DNA of 18,150 bases from Peptococcaceae bacterium UBA2264 (GTDB taxonomy: Bacteria; Bacillota; Desulfitobacteriia; Desulfitobacteriales; Desulfitobacteriaceae): the NCBI GenBank assembly GCA_002347475.1, contig DDXI01000021.1, positions 1 to 18,150 of the forward strand, read 5' to 3'. The notes below the pieces were generated by a model that searched no databases, had not been told where the DNA came from, and was given only the letters and a program-made list of their open reading frames with translations. Positions 7,079-13,170 of this stretch are shown here, piece after piece; the first letter of the stretch is position 1; each line of letters begins with the position of its first letter. The position numbers were made by a program, and so were the translations under genes.

Positions 7079-7594
7079 TCAACGGTCAAAATAGGGATTT
7101 TTCCCAGTGGAACTGAGTGGTACCCCAATAACAACATCTCCCTGAATTAAGCCCATTTTACGGGCGACAACACCGACACGGTACATAATACGATTGTCAA
7201 CATTCAGCAAACCGGCTGTTTTGACAGCAGAACCCAAGGCAATGCCCAAGTCCACCAGACGCCAGGCACAGATCGGTCCGCTGAATTCCGGACCTTCTGC
7301 AGAGGCTGGCAATAGAGCACATTGGGCTTGTCCGCAGGCGCCGCAATTAAGTCCCAGTTTCTGGGGCTCTTTCAAGGAAATCAGCAAAAGTGCCCCGGAA
7401 GCAGCGACATTCTGACCGTCACGGTCGAAATTAAATTTGCCGCTGACACTGCCATAGTTGGCCATTTCCTGGCCGAGCAATTGTAAATCCGAACCACTGA
7501 TAACCTTTGTTTCCACAAAATCCTGACCAGCACCTTTCGGAGCTGTCCGGGCTGAAAGAGCCATTAATTCGGCAACAGTTTTAATTATTTCCAT
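7079..7594 (-). CDS. DUF2148 ferredoxin domain-containing protein
   Basis: A 171-residue protein of the DUF2148 family, the only gene on the minus strand here. The signature is GLNCGACGQAQC with Cys84, Cys87 and Cys92, plus Cys109 in PICAWR, four cysteines that fit a [4Fe-4S] cluster. The C-terminus contains VGVVARKMGLI and ends IGVPLSSTGKNPYFDR, matching the normal family ending, where it is close to complete. No signal peptide or membrane helix is seen, so it should be cytoplasmic. The biochemical role is unknown; a redox function is inferred from the cluster motif. The start has a good AAGGAG site eight bases upstream on the minus strand. It is transcribed divergently from the RNA methyltransferase gene. 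Confidence 0.88.
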   Translation of the reverse strand: MEIIKTVAELMALSARTAPKGAGQDFVETKVISGSDLQLLGQEMANYGSVSGKFNFDRDGQNVAASGALLLISLKEPQKLGLNCGACGQAQCALLPASAEGPEFSGPICAWRLVDLGIALGSAVKTAGLLNVDNRIMYRVGVVARKMGLIQGDVVIGVPLSSTGKNPYFDR

Positions 7595-7671
7595 TTGTTA
7601 CGCTCCTTTCATATTACAGAATATGGAGATCATTTCCGTAGCTTGTAAATGTTTTAATAGTTCAGGGGAAC

Positions 7672-7700
7672 TTGCTATTTCAGGGTGATACCCATATTAT
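7672..7700 (+). promoter_or_regulatory. Possible promoter for the RNA methyltransferase gene
   Basis: TTGCTA (7672-7677), a 17-base spacer and TATTAT (7695-7700) form a fair sigma-A promoter 45 bases before the ATG at 7745. A minus-strand TATAAT overlaps it at 7696-7701 and could serve the divergent gene, although its -35 is poor. Both promoters in this 150-base gap are therefore suggestions. Confidence 0.4.
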
Positions 7701-7744
7701 ATAACAGGAATAAAAACATTAGAAACCCGGGGAGTGAATTTACC

Positions 7745-8899
7745 ATGAGCAAATTAGAATTAATAGCGACTACAGTATTTGGTCTCGAGGCTCTGGTGGC
7801 CCAGGAGTTAAAGGATCTCGGTTATGACCGCTTGACAGTGGAAAATGGCCGAGTCACATTTATTGCTGACGAAGCAGGAATTTGTCGGTCAAATATGTGG
7901 CTGCGCTGTGCAGAAAGAATATTGCTGAAGATAGGTACCTTTAAAGCGGTCACTTTTGAAGAACTTTTTCAACAGACCAAGGCTTTGCCCTGGGAGGACT
8001 GGCTTCCTCTTAAGGCCCAATTTCCGGTAAATGGCAAATCAGTTAAATCAAAACTCTTCAGCGTTTCCGATTGCCAGGCTCTTGTTAAGAAAGCAATTGT
8101 GGAGAAACTTAAAGAAACTTATAATTGCAGCTGGTTTGAAGAAAGCGGCCCGCGTTATACGATAGAAGTAGCTCTGCTCAAGGATATGGCAACCTTAACC
8201 ATAGATACTACAGGTCTGGGGCTGCATAAGAGGGGCTATCGTCAATTAACCGGTCCTGCTCCCCTGAAAGAAACTCTGGCAGCTGCCATGATAAAATTAA
8301 GCCATTGGCATCGCGACAGGGCTTTGCTGGATCCTTTTTGCGGAACAGGAACAATAGTCATCGAAGCTGCTTTAATTGCGCAAAATCGGGCTCCCGGTTT
8401 AAAACGTAATTTTGTCTCCGAAAACTGGCCCAACATACCTCAAATCTGTTGGCAGGAAACCTGGCAGGAGGCTCTGGATATGTGGGAAAAAGATATTCTC
8501 TTAAATATTTACGGCTCTGATATTGACTCCAAAGCCCTGCAGTTAGCCCGCCTTAATACAGCTCAGGCTGGACTGGCCGAGAAAGTCCATTATCAACGCT
8601 TGCCGGTTGCTGAGGTCCGTTCCCGTTTTGCCTATGGTCATTTGATCACCAACCCACCCTATGGAGAAAGGATTGGTTCATTTGCGGATGTTGAAAAAGC
8701 GTACAAAGAATTAGGAGAAGTATTTGAGCGCCTGGAAACCTGGTCTCTGCATATGCTGACAAACCAGCCTCATCCCGAGCAATTTATCGGCAGACGCTGG
8801 GATAAGAGCCGTAAGCTCTATAACGGAAGATTGGAGTGTCATTTCTATCAGTTTTTTGGACCGCGGCCCAATCGAAAATCACCTGATTTATTACTCTGA
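7745..8899 (+). CDS. THUMP domain class I SAM-dependent RNA methyltransferase (RlmL/YpsC family)
   Basis: A 384-residue cytoplasmic RNA methyltransferase. The N-terminal half contains a ferredoxin-like plus THUMP RNA-binding region (about 1-160). The C-terminal half is a Rossmann-type methylase with the SAM-binding motif DPFCGTGTIVIEAAL beginning at Asp196 and the catalytic NPPYGERIG motif beginning at Asn303, typical of N2-guanine methyltransferases. It resembles B. subtilis YpsC and the N-terminal portion of E. coli RlmL, which methylates G2445 of 23S rRNA; the exact substrate here is inferred. The ATG at 7745 is preferred to an in-frame GTG at 7685: the protein then begins MSKLELIATTVFGLE as in the family, and GGGGAGTG lies eight bases upstream. 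Confidence 0.92.
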   Translation: MSKLELIATTVFGLEALVAQELKDLGYDRLTVENGRVTFIADEAGICRSNMWLRCAERILLKIGTFKAVTFEELFQQTKALPWEDWLPLKAQFPVNGKSVKSKLFSVSDCQALVKKAIVEKLKETYNCSWFEESGPRYTIEVALLKDMATLTIDTTGLGLHKRGYRQLTGPAPLKETLAAAMIKLSHWHRDRALLDPFCGTGTIVIEAALIAQNRAPGLKRNFVSENWPNIPQICWQETWQEALDMWEKDILLNIYGSDIDSKALQLARLNTAQAGLAEKVHYQRLPVAEVRSRFAYGHLITNPPYGERIGSFADVEKAYKELGEVFERLETWSLHMLTNQPHPEQFIGRRWDKSRKLYNGRLECHFYQFFGPRPNRKSPDLLL

Positions 8900-8936
8900 T
8901 CAGCTGAATAAATGCAGAAAAATTGACGATAAAGTC

Positions 8937-8965
8937 TTGACAAATTGTCGAAAAAGATCGATAAT
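8937..8965 (+). promoter_or_regulatory. Near-consensus sigma-A promoter without a following gene
   Basis: TTGACA (8937-8942), a 17-base spacer and GATAAT (8960-8965) match the housekeeping consensus at 11 of 12 positions. It begins 38 bases after the methyltransferase stop. No protein gene starts in the next 600 bases, so the likely product is a non-coding RNA starting near 8972. Confidence 0.75.
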
Positions 8966-8971
8966 AACATT

Positions 8972-9124
8972 AATAAATCATATATATTTAAAAGCCAGTG
9001 AGCAATTGTATCAACAAATTGTATGCAGGGAAGGTTTCGGTAACGAAAGTTCAGGCATTATGTTAGGTTGAAATAATGCTGAATTTTAAAACGAAATCAC
9101 CTGCAAAGGTGATTATTTTATTTG
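8972..9124 (+). ncRNA. Candidate structured small RNA
   Basis: The segment runs from the expected start of the 8937-8965 promoter to an intrinsic terminator, about 150 nt with no plausible open reading frame. Visible structures are a 5-bp hairpin TTTCG-GTAA-CGAAA with a GNRA-type loop (9035-9048), then a long hairpin in which TTCA and GCATTAT (9050-9061, one bulged G) pair with ATAATGC and TGAA (9073-9083), and last the terminator stem (9095-9114). A weaker stem CAATT/AATTG lies near 9003-9021. The bases GAAAG could pair in either the first or second hairpin, so alternative folds are possible. I could not match it to a known riboswitch or RNA family by eye. Confidence 0.5.
9095..9124 (+). terminator. 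Intrinsic terminator of the candidate small RNA
   Basis: AATCACC (9095-9101) and GGTGATT (9108-9114) form a 7-bp stem with loop TGCAAA, followed by the T-rich tail ATTTTATTTG. It may end the small RNA from 8972 and any read-through from the methyltransferase gene. Confidence 0.7.
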
Positions 9125-9482
9125 ACAGGTTTCCCGCAAAGCTCCTCCAGTCCAGTTCGTATTCAAAAAATGACTATTTATGTTTGTTTAGAATCAGGGT
9201 AACTGTTTCAGGAGAATAGCGTGTGTTCAGCATTCAAATGGTGTAAAGGGATTTTATGACTTAGGTATGATTTAATGGTGGTAAATTTCAAATCGGATCT
9301 GGTAAGTCTTGGCTAGTGGATAAATTAATAAAGGAGATATTAGTAACTGCTCCTCAATAGTTATCCGAAATACTGTTTTGACTCAAGATCGTTTACTTGG
9401 TTGGGTGTTCAGATTCAGTTTCCAGCGGGTGTTTATTCCATTTGTGTGCTGGAAGGGCTTTGCGGGTTTAATTTATTTGGTT
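9125..9482. other. Unexplained intergenic stretch
   Basis: About 360 bases without a convincing gene. Start codons here open only very short frames (10-15 codons). A hairpin TTCCAGC/GCTGGAA (9420-9426 with 9448-9454, 21-base loop) and an AGGAG/CTCCT pair near 9332-9355 are the only structures seen. A weak TATGAT (9266-9271) has no good -35. The stretch ends at a strong + strand terminator, which suggests that something crossing it is transcribed. Confidence 0.5.
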
Positions 9483-9520
9483 AGGGACCATCTGATATGA
9501 TGGTCCCTATATTTTTTTTT
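9483..9520 (+). terminator. Strong intrinsic terminator
   Basis: AGGGACCATC (9483-9492) and GATGGTCCCT (9499-9508) form a perfect 10-bp stem with loop TGATAT, followed by ATA and a run of nine T. It is oriented for + strand transcripts and lies about 580 bases after the nearest upstream coding stop, so it does not simply end that gene. Confidence 0.92.
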
Positions 9521-9538
9521 AAAATTTTTTATTAACTT

Positions 9539-9566
9539 TTATTAATAATTGAATTTCCCCTATAAT
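9539..9566 (+). promoter_or_regulatory. Probable promoter of the YfbR-like gene
   Basis: A perfect TATAAT (9561-9566) lies 16 bases after TTATTA (9539-9544), a weak -35. It is directly after the strong terminator and 79 bases before the ATG at 9646, so the nucleotidase gene probably has its own transcript. Confidence 0.6.
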
Positions 9567-9645
9567 AGTAAAGAGCAGTTGTAAATAATCGATGAGGAGT
9601 TCATAAGACTAAAATAAAAATAAACCTGCTAACGGGGAGGCTGTA

Positions 9646-10224
9646 ATGAATCATTTTTTTGCTTATCTGTCCAGAATGAAACTGATTCAGCGCTGGGGCT
9701 TAATGCGCAATACCCAGCCGGAAAACATCCAGGAACATAGTTTGCAGGTTGCGCAGATAGCCCACGGCCTGGCTCTGATCAGCAACGTTTTTTTTACCGG
9801 AAATTATGATCCGGAAAGGATCCTTGCCCTGGCGGTTTTCCATGAAGTCGGCGAAGTTATCACAGGCGACATAGCTACGCCAATCAAATACTGGAATCCT
9901 GAGGTCAATAAAGCTTTTCACAGCATGGAGGACTTCGCCAAACAAAAGCTTTACAACATGCTGCCTCATAAATTACAAGAAGAATATAGTTCCTGCTTTT
10001 TCCATCGGGTATCAGATCAGGATAACTGGAAAATAGTCAAAGCAGCAGATAAGATCAGTGCCTATTTGAAATGCCTGGAAGAACTTAAGACAGGTAACGG
10101 TGAATTTATCAAGGCTGAAAAAAGTATCAGAGCCGAGATCGATCGCCTGGAACTCCCGGAAGTCAGGTACTTTATGGATAATTTTGTCCCCAGCTTTTCC
10201 TTGACCCTGGACGAGCTCAATTGA
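9646..10224 (+). CDS. YfbR-like 5'-deoxynucleotidase (HD superfamily, HE variant)
   Basis: A 192-residue protein matching E. coli YfbR almost end to end in length. YfbR is a metal-dependent HD enzyme that removes the 5' phosphate from deoxyribonucleoside monophosphates. Equivalent residues visible are Arg16 and Trp17 (in RWGLMRN), His31 (in QEHSLQVA), His66, and Asp135 (in KAADKISAY); the family ending FVPSFSLTLDE is also present. The signature HD pair reads His66-Glu67 (FHEVGEVITGD), so the expected metal-binding Asp is Glu. Whether this variant is active or has shifted substrate is not known. GGGGAGG lies five bases before the ATG. It is probably a single-gene transcript between the 9483 terminator and the Tad locus. 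Confidence 0.88.
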   Translation: MNHFFAYLSRMKLIQRWGLMRNTQPENIQEHSLQVAQIAHGLALISNVFFTGNYDPERILALAVFHEVGEVITGDIATPIKYWNPEVNKAFHSMEDFAKQKLYNMLPHKLQEEYSSCFFHRVSDQDNWKIVKAADKISAYLKCLEELKTGNGEFIKAEKSIRAEIDRLELPEVRYFMDNFVPSFSLTLDELN

Positions 10225-10241
10225 ATTAATGCAAGAGTAAA

Positions 10242-10276
10242 TTGACAGGTCATAAGTCCTGGGATATATGACCTGT
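10242..10276 (+). promoter_or_regulatory. Palindrome overlapping a possible promoter
   Basis: ACAGGTCATA (10245-10254) and TATGACCTGT (10267-10276) form a perfect 10-bp inverted repeat with a 12-base centre, starting 20 bases after the yfbR-like stop. No clear T-run follows, which is against a normal terminator. TTGACA (10242-10247) and TATATG (10265-10270), 17 bases apart, sit inside the two arms, so it could be an operator that covers a promoter for the pilin genes. A rho-independent terminator with a poor tail is the alternative. Confidence 0.45.
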
Positions 10277-10304
10277 TCTGCTTAGTCTGTTCAGCCTCAA
10301 AATT

Positions 10305-10323
10305 ATGACTAATGGGATATATT
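10305..10323 (+). repeat. Upstream repeat of flp pilin gene 1
   Basis: ATGACTAATGGGATATATT matches the copy at 10785-10803 at 18 of 19 positions, and similarity continues to a second block TATAT-n-CTT about 36 bases from its start in both copies. It lies 83 bases before the first pilin start; the other copy lies 94 bases before the second. The pair suggests a shared promoter or operator, or a tandem duplication of the pilin unit. Confidence 0.7.
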
Positions 10324-10387
10324 TATTTTTGTTGGGGAGATATATTCTTATTAGTAATAGACGGAAAAGAAAAAAGGAGGAATCACA

Positions 10388-10573
10388 GTGATAAGCGTAT
10401 TATCTGGATTCTTACAAAATGAAGATGGTCAGGGAATGGTCGAGTATGGTTTGATTATAGCTTTGGTTGCCCTGGCAGTCGTTAGCATATTGATTGCTTT
10501 AGGCGATATTCTCTATAACAGGGATACAGGATCAACAGGGACCATAATGGAAGCTGTTACCAACAATCCCTGA
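10388..10573 (+). CDS. flp: Flp-type IVb pilin 1
   Basis: A 61-residue Flp pilin precursor, the major subunit of a Tad (tight adherence) pilus. The short leader ends in NEDG, and cleavage by the prepilin peptidase is expected after Gly14. The mature start is QGMVEYGLIIALVAL, with Glu at +5 and Tyr at +6 as in the Flp family, inside the single hydrophobic helix (about 15-40). The tail after the helix is longer and more polar than in the second pilin. The start is GTG with an excellent AAGGAGG site seven bases upstream. A 24-base block (10427-10450) is identical in the second pilin gene (10918-10941), which supports duplication. Confidence 0.95.
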   Translation: MISVLSGFLQNEDGQGMVEYGLIIALVALAVVSILIALGDILYNRDTGSTGTIMEAVTNNP

Positions 10574-10585
10574 TCTTAACTGTAT

Positions 10586-10615
10586 TTGACTTAGCTGAAT
10601 TATTATGAACATAAT
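10586..10615 (+). promoter_or_regulatory. Probable promoter between the two pilin genes
   Basis: TTGACT (10586-10591), an 18-base spacer and CATAAT (10610-10615) match sigma-A consensus at 10 of 12 positions. It starts 13 bases after the first pilin stop. Transcription from about 10622 would first produce the hairpins at 10626-10692. Confidence 0.55.
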
Positions 10616-10621
10616 TGAAAA

Positions 10622-10692
10622 ATACTGTCTTAGGGGCAGTGTGAAGACATAGTAAGGGAAACCGCTACAATGTTAAGTTGCAGGCGGTTTTT
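10622..10692 (+). ncRNA. Candidate short leader RNA or small RNA between pilins
   Basis: From the expected start of the 10586-10615 promoter to a terminator, about 70 nt. A first hairpin pairs TGTCTT (10626-10631) with AAGACA (10644-10649) around a G-rich loop. The terminator stem follows at 10659. No coding frame fits. It could be an independent small RNA or the start of an attenuated leader for the second pilin gene. I do not recognise it as a known family. Confidence 0.35.
10659..10692 (+). terminator. Intrinsic terminator 1 between pilin genes
   Basis: AAACCGC (10659-10665) pairs with GCGGTTT (10684-10690); inner bases CAA and TTG extend the stem with a bulge and a mismatch. The T-run is 10688-10692. 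It can end transcripts of the first pilin gene or the short RNA from 10622. Confidence 0.7.
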
Positions 10693-10713
10693 CAATGTGC
10701 CGATTTATTCGGA

Positions 10714-10762
10714 GCAGGCCTGTAATCCCGGGACTCCCTGGGCCTTTAGGCCTGCCTTTTTA
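10714..10762 (+). terminator. Intrinsic terminator 2 between pilin genes
   Basis: GCAGGCCT (10714-10721) pairs perfectly with AGGCCTGC (10748-10755), followed by CTTTTT. The loop holds a smaller GC-rich hairpin, CCCGGG-ACT-CCCTGGG, and a CCGA/TCGG pair lies just upstream. Two terminators in 100 bases separate the two pilin genes, so the second must have its own promoter downstream. Confidence 0.8.
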
Positions 10763-10784
10763 GTTCTTCCAGCAGCTGAAATTC

Positions 10785-10803
10785 ATGACTAATGGTATAT
10801 ATT
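10785..10803 (+). repeat. Upstream repeat of flp pilin gene 2
   Basis: ATGACTAATGGTATATATT, the second copy of the element at 10305-10323 (one difference). It begins after the double terminator and 94 bases before the second pilin ATG, so it is likely part of that gene's promoter region. The TATATT at its end and the TATATA 17 bases later are the best AT-rich promoter elements, without a consensus -35. Confidence 0.7.
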
Positions 10804-10878
10804 CACATTAAGTTTCGGGTTATATACTTGGATCATAAACATTTAAGGAAAAAATAAAAATAACGAGGAGGAAACACA

Positions 10879-11052
10879 ATGACAAACAAATTAATGGGAT
10901 TGTTCAGGGAAGAAGAAGGTCAGGGAATGGTCGAGTATGGTCTGATTATTGCTCTGGTATCAATCGTAGTAATTACAGCATTAGTAACTCTGGGCGGCGG
11001 ACTCGAAACAATTTTTGGTAATGCAAACGCTGCATTAACCCCAGCCCCATAA
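10879..11052 (+). CDS. flp: Flp-type IVb pilin 2
   Basis: A second Flp pilin precursor, 57 residues: leader MTNKLMGLFREEEG, predicted cleavage after Gly14, then QGMVEYGLIIALVSI with Glu at +5 and one hydrophobic helix to about residue 40. It ends NAALTPAP with a TAA stop. The leader and helix start match pilin 1 closely; the residues GQGMVEYGLIIALV are identical. AGGAGG lies seven bases before the ATG. It is short enough to be missed by automated length cut-offs. Its more typical length and its strong terminator downstream suggest it may be the main pilin subunit, which is inference. It is followed by a terminator and then the assembly genes. Confidence 0.95.
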   Translation: MTNKLMGLFREEEGQGMVEYGLIIALVSIVVITALVTLGGGLETIFGNANAALTPAP

Positions 11053-11103
11053 TATTTTTGCATTATTGGCTGCCTACATAAATAAAATTAAACAATGTTC
11101 TGT

Positions 11104-11134
11104 TACCCTACTGCTCCCAGTAGGGTATTTTTCT
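11104..11134 (+). terminator. Intrinsic terminator after pilin gene 2
   Basis: TACCCTACTG (11104-11113) and CAGTAGGGTA (11118-11127) form a perfect 10-bp stem with loop CTCC, followed by TTTTTCT. It lies between the pilin and the prepilin peptidase gene, only two bases before the peptidase ribosome binding site, so read-through would set the level of the assembly genes. Confidence 0.9.
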
Positions 11135-11151
11135 CAAAGGAGGTCTTCAGC

Positions 11152-11691
11152 GTGGGACTATACGAATTAGCCTTGGGCTTTACTTTAGGTACTGCTGCCT
11201 GGACTGATTGGCGGAAACGAAAAATCTATAACAAGTTACTCGGTCCTGCGTTCCTTATAGCCTTCAGCCTGCAGGCAGCACAATCAGGTTGGTCAGGAGT
11301 TTGGCTGAGCCTAACTGGTAGTATCGTGGGTTTAGCTTTACTATTGATCCCTTATTTAATGGGGGGAATAGGAGCCGGTGATGTAAAACTTTTAGGGGTT
11401 ATCGGGGCTTTTGGGGGAGTTGCTTTTGTCATTACGAGTTTTTTGTACGGGGCAGTATTTGGCGGCCTTGTCTCCCTATTTTTATTAACACGGCGCCATG
11501 CCCTGACAGCAGCCCTGAAACGCCTGTTTCTTCTTCTCCCCAAAAATCTGCAGTTATATTTTCTGCCGAGACTTAAGAATTCAACGTCCCTGAGCGCTGA
11601 ACAGCGAGCCGCCTGCGAAGAAAAATTTCCTTACGGTTTAGTACTCATAGCGGGTACTATAATGGCTTATTTCTGGCCTTTGGGGTGGTGA
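11152..11691 (+). CDS. cpaA: Prepilin peptidase (CpaA/TadV, A24 family)
   Basis: A 179-residue membrane aspartyl protease that removes the leader of Flp pilins and TadE-like pseudopilins. The two catalytic aspartates are visible: Asp19 in WTDWRKRKIYN and Asp77 in the GxGD motif (GGIGAGDVKLLG). About five membrane segments are seen. It lacks the N-methylation domain of long PilD enzymes, as is usual for the Tad type. The GTG at 11152 is chosen because AAAGGAGG lies eight bases upstream. A longer frame from ATG 11095 would run through the terminator hairpin at 11104-11127 and encode a non-family N-terminus. The stop TGA overlaps the tadE ATG by one base. Confidence 0.92.
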   Translation: MGLYELALGFTLGTAAWTDWRKRKIYNKLLGPAFLIAFSLQAAQSGWSGVWLSLTGSIVGLALLLIPYLMGGIGAGDVKLLGVIGAFGGVAFVITSFLYGAVFGGLVSLFLLTRRHALTAALKRLFLLLPKNLQLYFLPRLKNSTSLSAEQRAACEEKFPYGLVLIAGTIMAYFWPLGW

Positions 11692-12089
11692 TGAGTATGT
11701 TTAAGAAATTAAAAGGCCGGGAAAATGGCCAAGCTATGGTTGAAATGGCTCTGATTTTGCCTGTTCTCCTGGTTCTTATTTTCGGAGCGATTGATTTCGG
11801 AAGGATATGTTATTACAGTATTACGGTAAATAATGCCGCCAGAATAGGAGTCAGGGTTGCCAGTGTGGGAGGCAGTGATACGGCTATCAACGCTGCCGTC
11901 CATAATTCAGCAGTTTTAGACGAAACAGTCCTTACTATTCAAATTGATCCTTCCGCGAGTCTGCGCAGTTCCGGCGGGGAAGTTACTGTGGCCTTAAGTT
12001 ATCCGGTGGACCTTATAGCTCCTCTGATCAATGTCATTATCCCTGATCCCTTCATTGTAAATGCTGATTTTACGATGCGTGTGGAGTGA
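11691..12089 (+). CDS. tadE: TadE-like pseudopilin
   Basis: A 132-residue TadE family protein (PF07811). A short basic leader ends GRENG; processing by the prepilin peptidase is expected after that Gly, giving QAMVEMALILPVLLVLIFG, with Glu at +5 inside the hydrophobic helix. The DFGRICYYSITVNNAARIGVR segment after the helix is the family hallmark. TadE-type minor pilins are needed for Flp pilus assembly. The start is uncertain: the ATG at 11691 overlaps the peptidase stop in a TGATG arrangement, while GTG 11685 and ATG 11697 are also in frame. GGGGTGG upstream favours 11697 slightly by spacing; the difference is only two residues. Confidence 0.92.
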   Translation: MSMFKKLKGRENGQAMVEMALILPVLLVLIFGAIDFGRICYYSITVNNAARIGVRVASVGGSDTAINAAVHNSAVLDETVLTIQIDPSASLRSSGGEVTVALSYPVDLIAPLINVIIPDPFIVNADFTMRVE

Positions 12090-12134
12090 GTATGGAGGTA
12101 ATCTGCGAAGAGGAAAGATTAGGGGGTTGATATT

Positions 12135-13109
12135 TTGCCTAAGCACTTAAGTAGTGATAGAAAAGAATTAAATAAGGAAAAGGGCAGCGTTGTGATTCTG
12201 GTGGCAGTTTCCCTGACAGTTTTATTAGGTCTGGCTGCTTTGGTTACAGATTTGGGTATTCTCTATGTCAAACATACTCACCTGCAAAGTGCTCTGGATG
12301 CGGCTGTGTTGGCCGGAGCCCAGGATCTTCCCCAGGATACTGCGCTGGCCCGGCAAACTGCCGCAGAGTATGCCGCAACAAATGGGCTGCCGCAAATTAC
12401 GGTTAATATTACGAATAATAATATGAAAATTAGCGCCAGTGCGCAGGAACAAGTCCCCGCATTTTTTGCCAAAATATGGGGCATAGATGAAAATACAATT
12501 ACAGCCTCGGCGGCAGCAGTAACGGTGCCGCCCAGCGGTATGGAAGGATTGGTTCCCTTTGGCCTTCTGGATCAGGAGTTAGACTTCGACAGATTATATG
12601 ATTTAAAGGTGGGAGCTAATAACGATACCGATTCTGTGCTCGATGATTCCGGCTGGTTTGGAGCGCTGGATTTCCCAGATCTGGACTTGACAGATGACCT
12701 TGGCGGGTCAGATAATTATGCCAATTTTATAGAGAACGGTTACCCTGCCCCAATCACCCTTGGGCAAACCATCCATGTCGAGCATGGGGTCATAAGCGGT
12801 CCCACCAAAACAGCTGTTACCTTGCGTATGGCAGCGAACAGACTTGTCTATGTACCCATAGTAACAATTGTAGAGGCTGAAGGGGTTTCAATCATTAATG
12901 TCCAGGTTGTTGGCTTTGCCGCCTTTCTTCTGGAAGGTGTAACTAAAGTTGGAAATGAATCATTTGTGCGGGGGCATTTTGTGAAAACCATGGTCTTTAA
13001 CGGCCAGGAAAGCGGCAGCATGTCCGATCTGCAGGAAAATTTAGCTGATCTGGAAGACGGCACATTAACCAATGAATACGGTCTCTATGCAGTGAAATTA
13101 GTATCCTGA
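12135..13109 (+). CDS. TadG-like pilus assembly protein
   Basis: A 324-residue protein beginning with a Tad domain (TadE/TadG-like, PF13400 type). After a basic start, one membrane helix reads VVILVAVSLTVLLGLAALVTDLG, followed by the family mark HLQSALDAAVLAGAQDL. The rest is an extracytoplasmic domain rich in beta-strand-like stretches and acidic residues, with no clear von Willebrand MIDAS motif, so this is the shorter TadG-related type. It has no E+5 processing motif as clear as in TadE. The start is TTG with AGGGGG eight bases upstream; no better start codon precedes the helix. It lies 45 bases after tadE and is likely cotranscribed. Confidence 0.85.
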   Translation: MPKHLSSDRKELNKEKGSVVILVAVSLTVLLGLAALVTDLGILYVKHTHLQSALDAAVLAGAQDLPQDTALARQTAAEYAATNGLPQITVNITNNNMKISASAQEQVPAFFAKIWGIDENTITASAAAVTVPPSGMEGLVPFGLLDQELDFDRLYDLKVGANNDTDSVLDDSGWFGALDFPDLDLTDDLGGSDNYANFIENGYPAPITLGQTIHVEHGVISGPTKTAVTLRMAANRLVYVPIVTIVEAEGVSIINVQVVGFAAFLLEGVTKVGNESFVRGHFVKTMVFNGQESGSMSDLQENLADLEDGTLTNEYGLYAVKLVS

Positions 13110-13170
13110 TTATTTTTTGCTGTATGAGGAAGCAATATTTGATCAGGAAATATGGTTTGGAGTGATATCA

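Noticed and set aside
8856..9071. 71-codon + strand frame starting inside the methyltransferase gene
   Set aside because: It starts in another frame within a well-supported gene, has no ribosome binding site or recognisable motif, and its second half runs through the promoter and hairpins of the candidate small RNA.
8972..9124. Match to c-di-GMP, TPP, THF, fluoride or similar riboswitch
   Set aside because: I compared remembered consensus elements and none aligns beyond a GNRA loop; the lack of a coding gene directly downstream also argues against a simple riboswitch.
9122..9127. TTGACA as the start of another promoter
   Set aside because: No acceptable -10 box lies 16-18 bases downstream.
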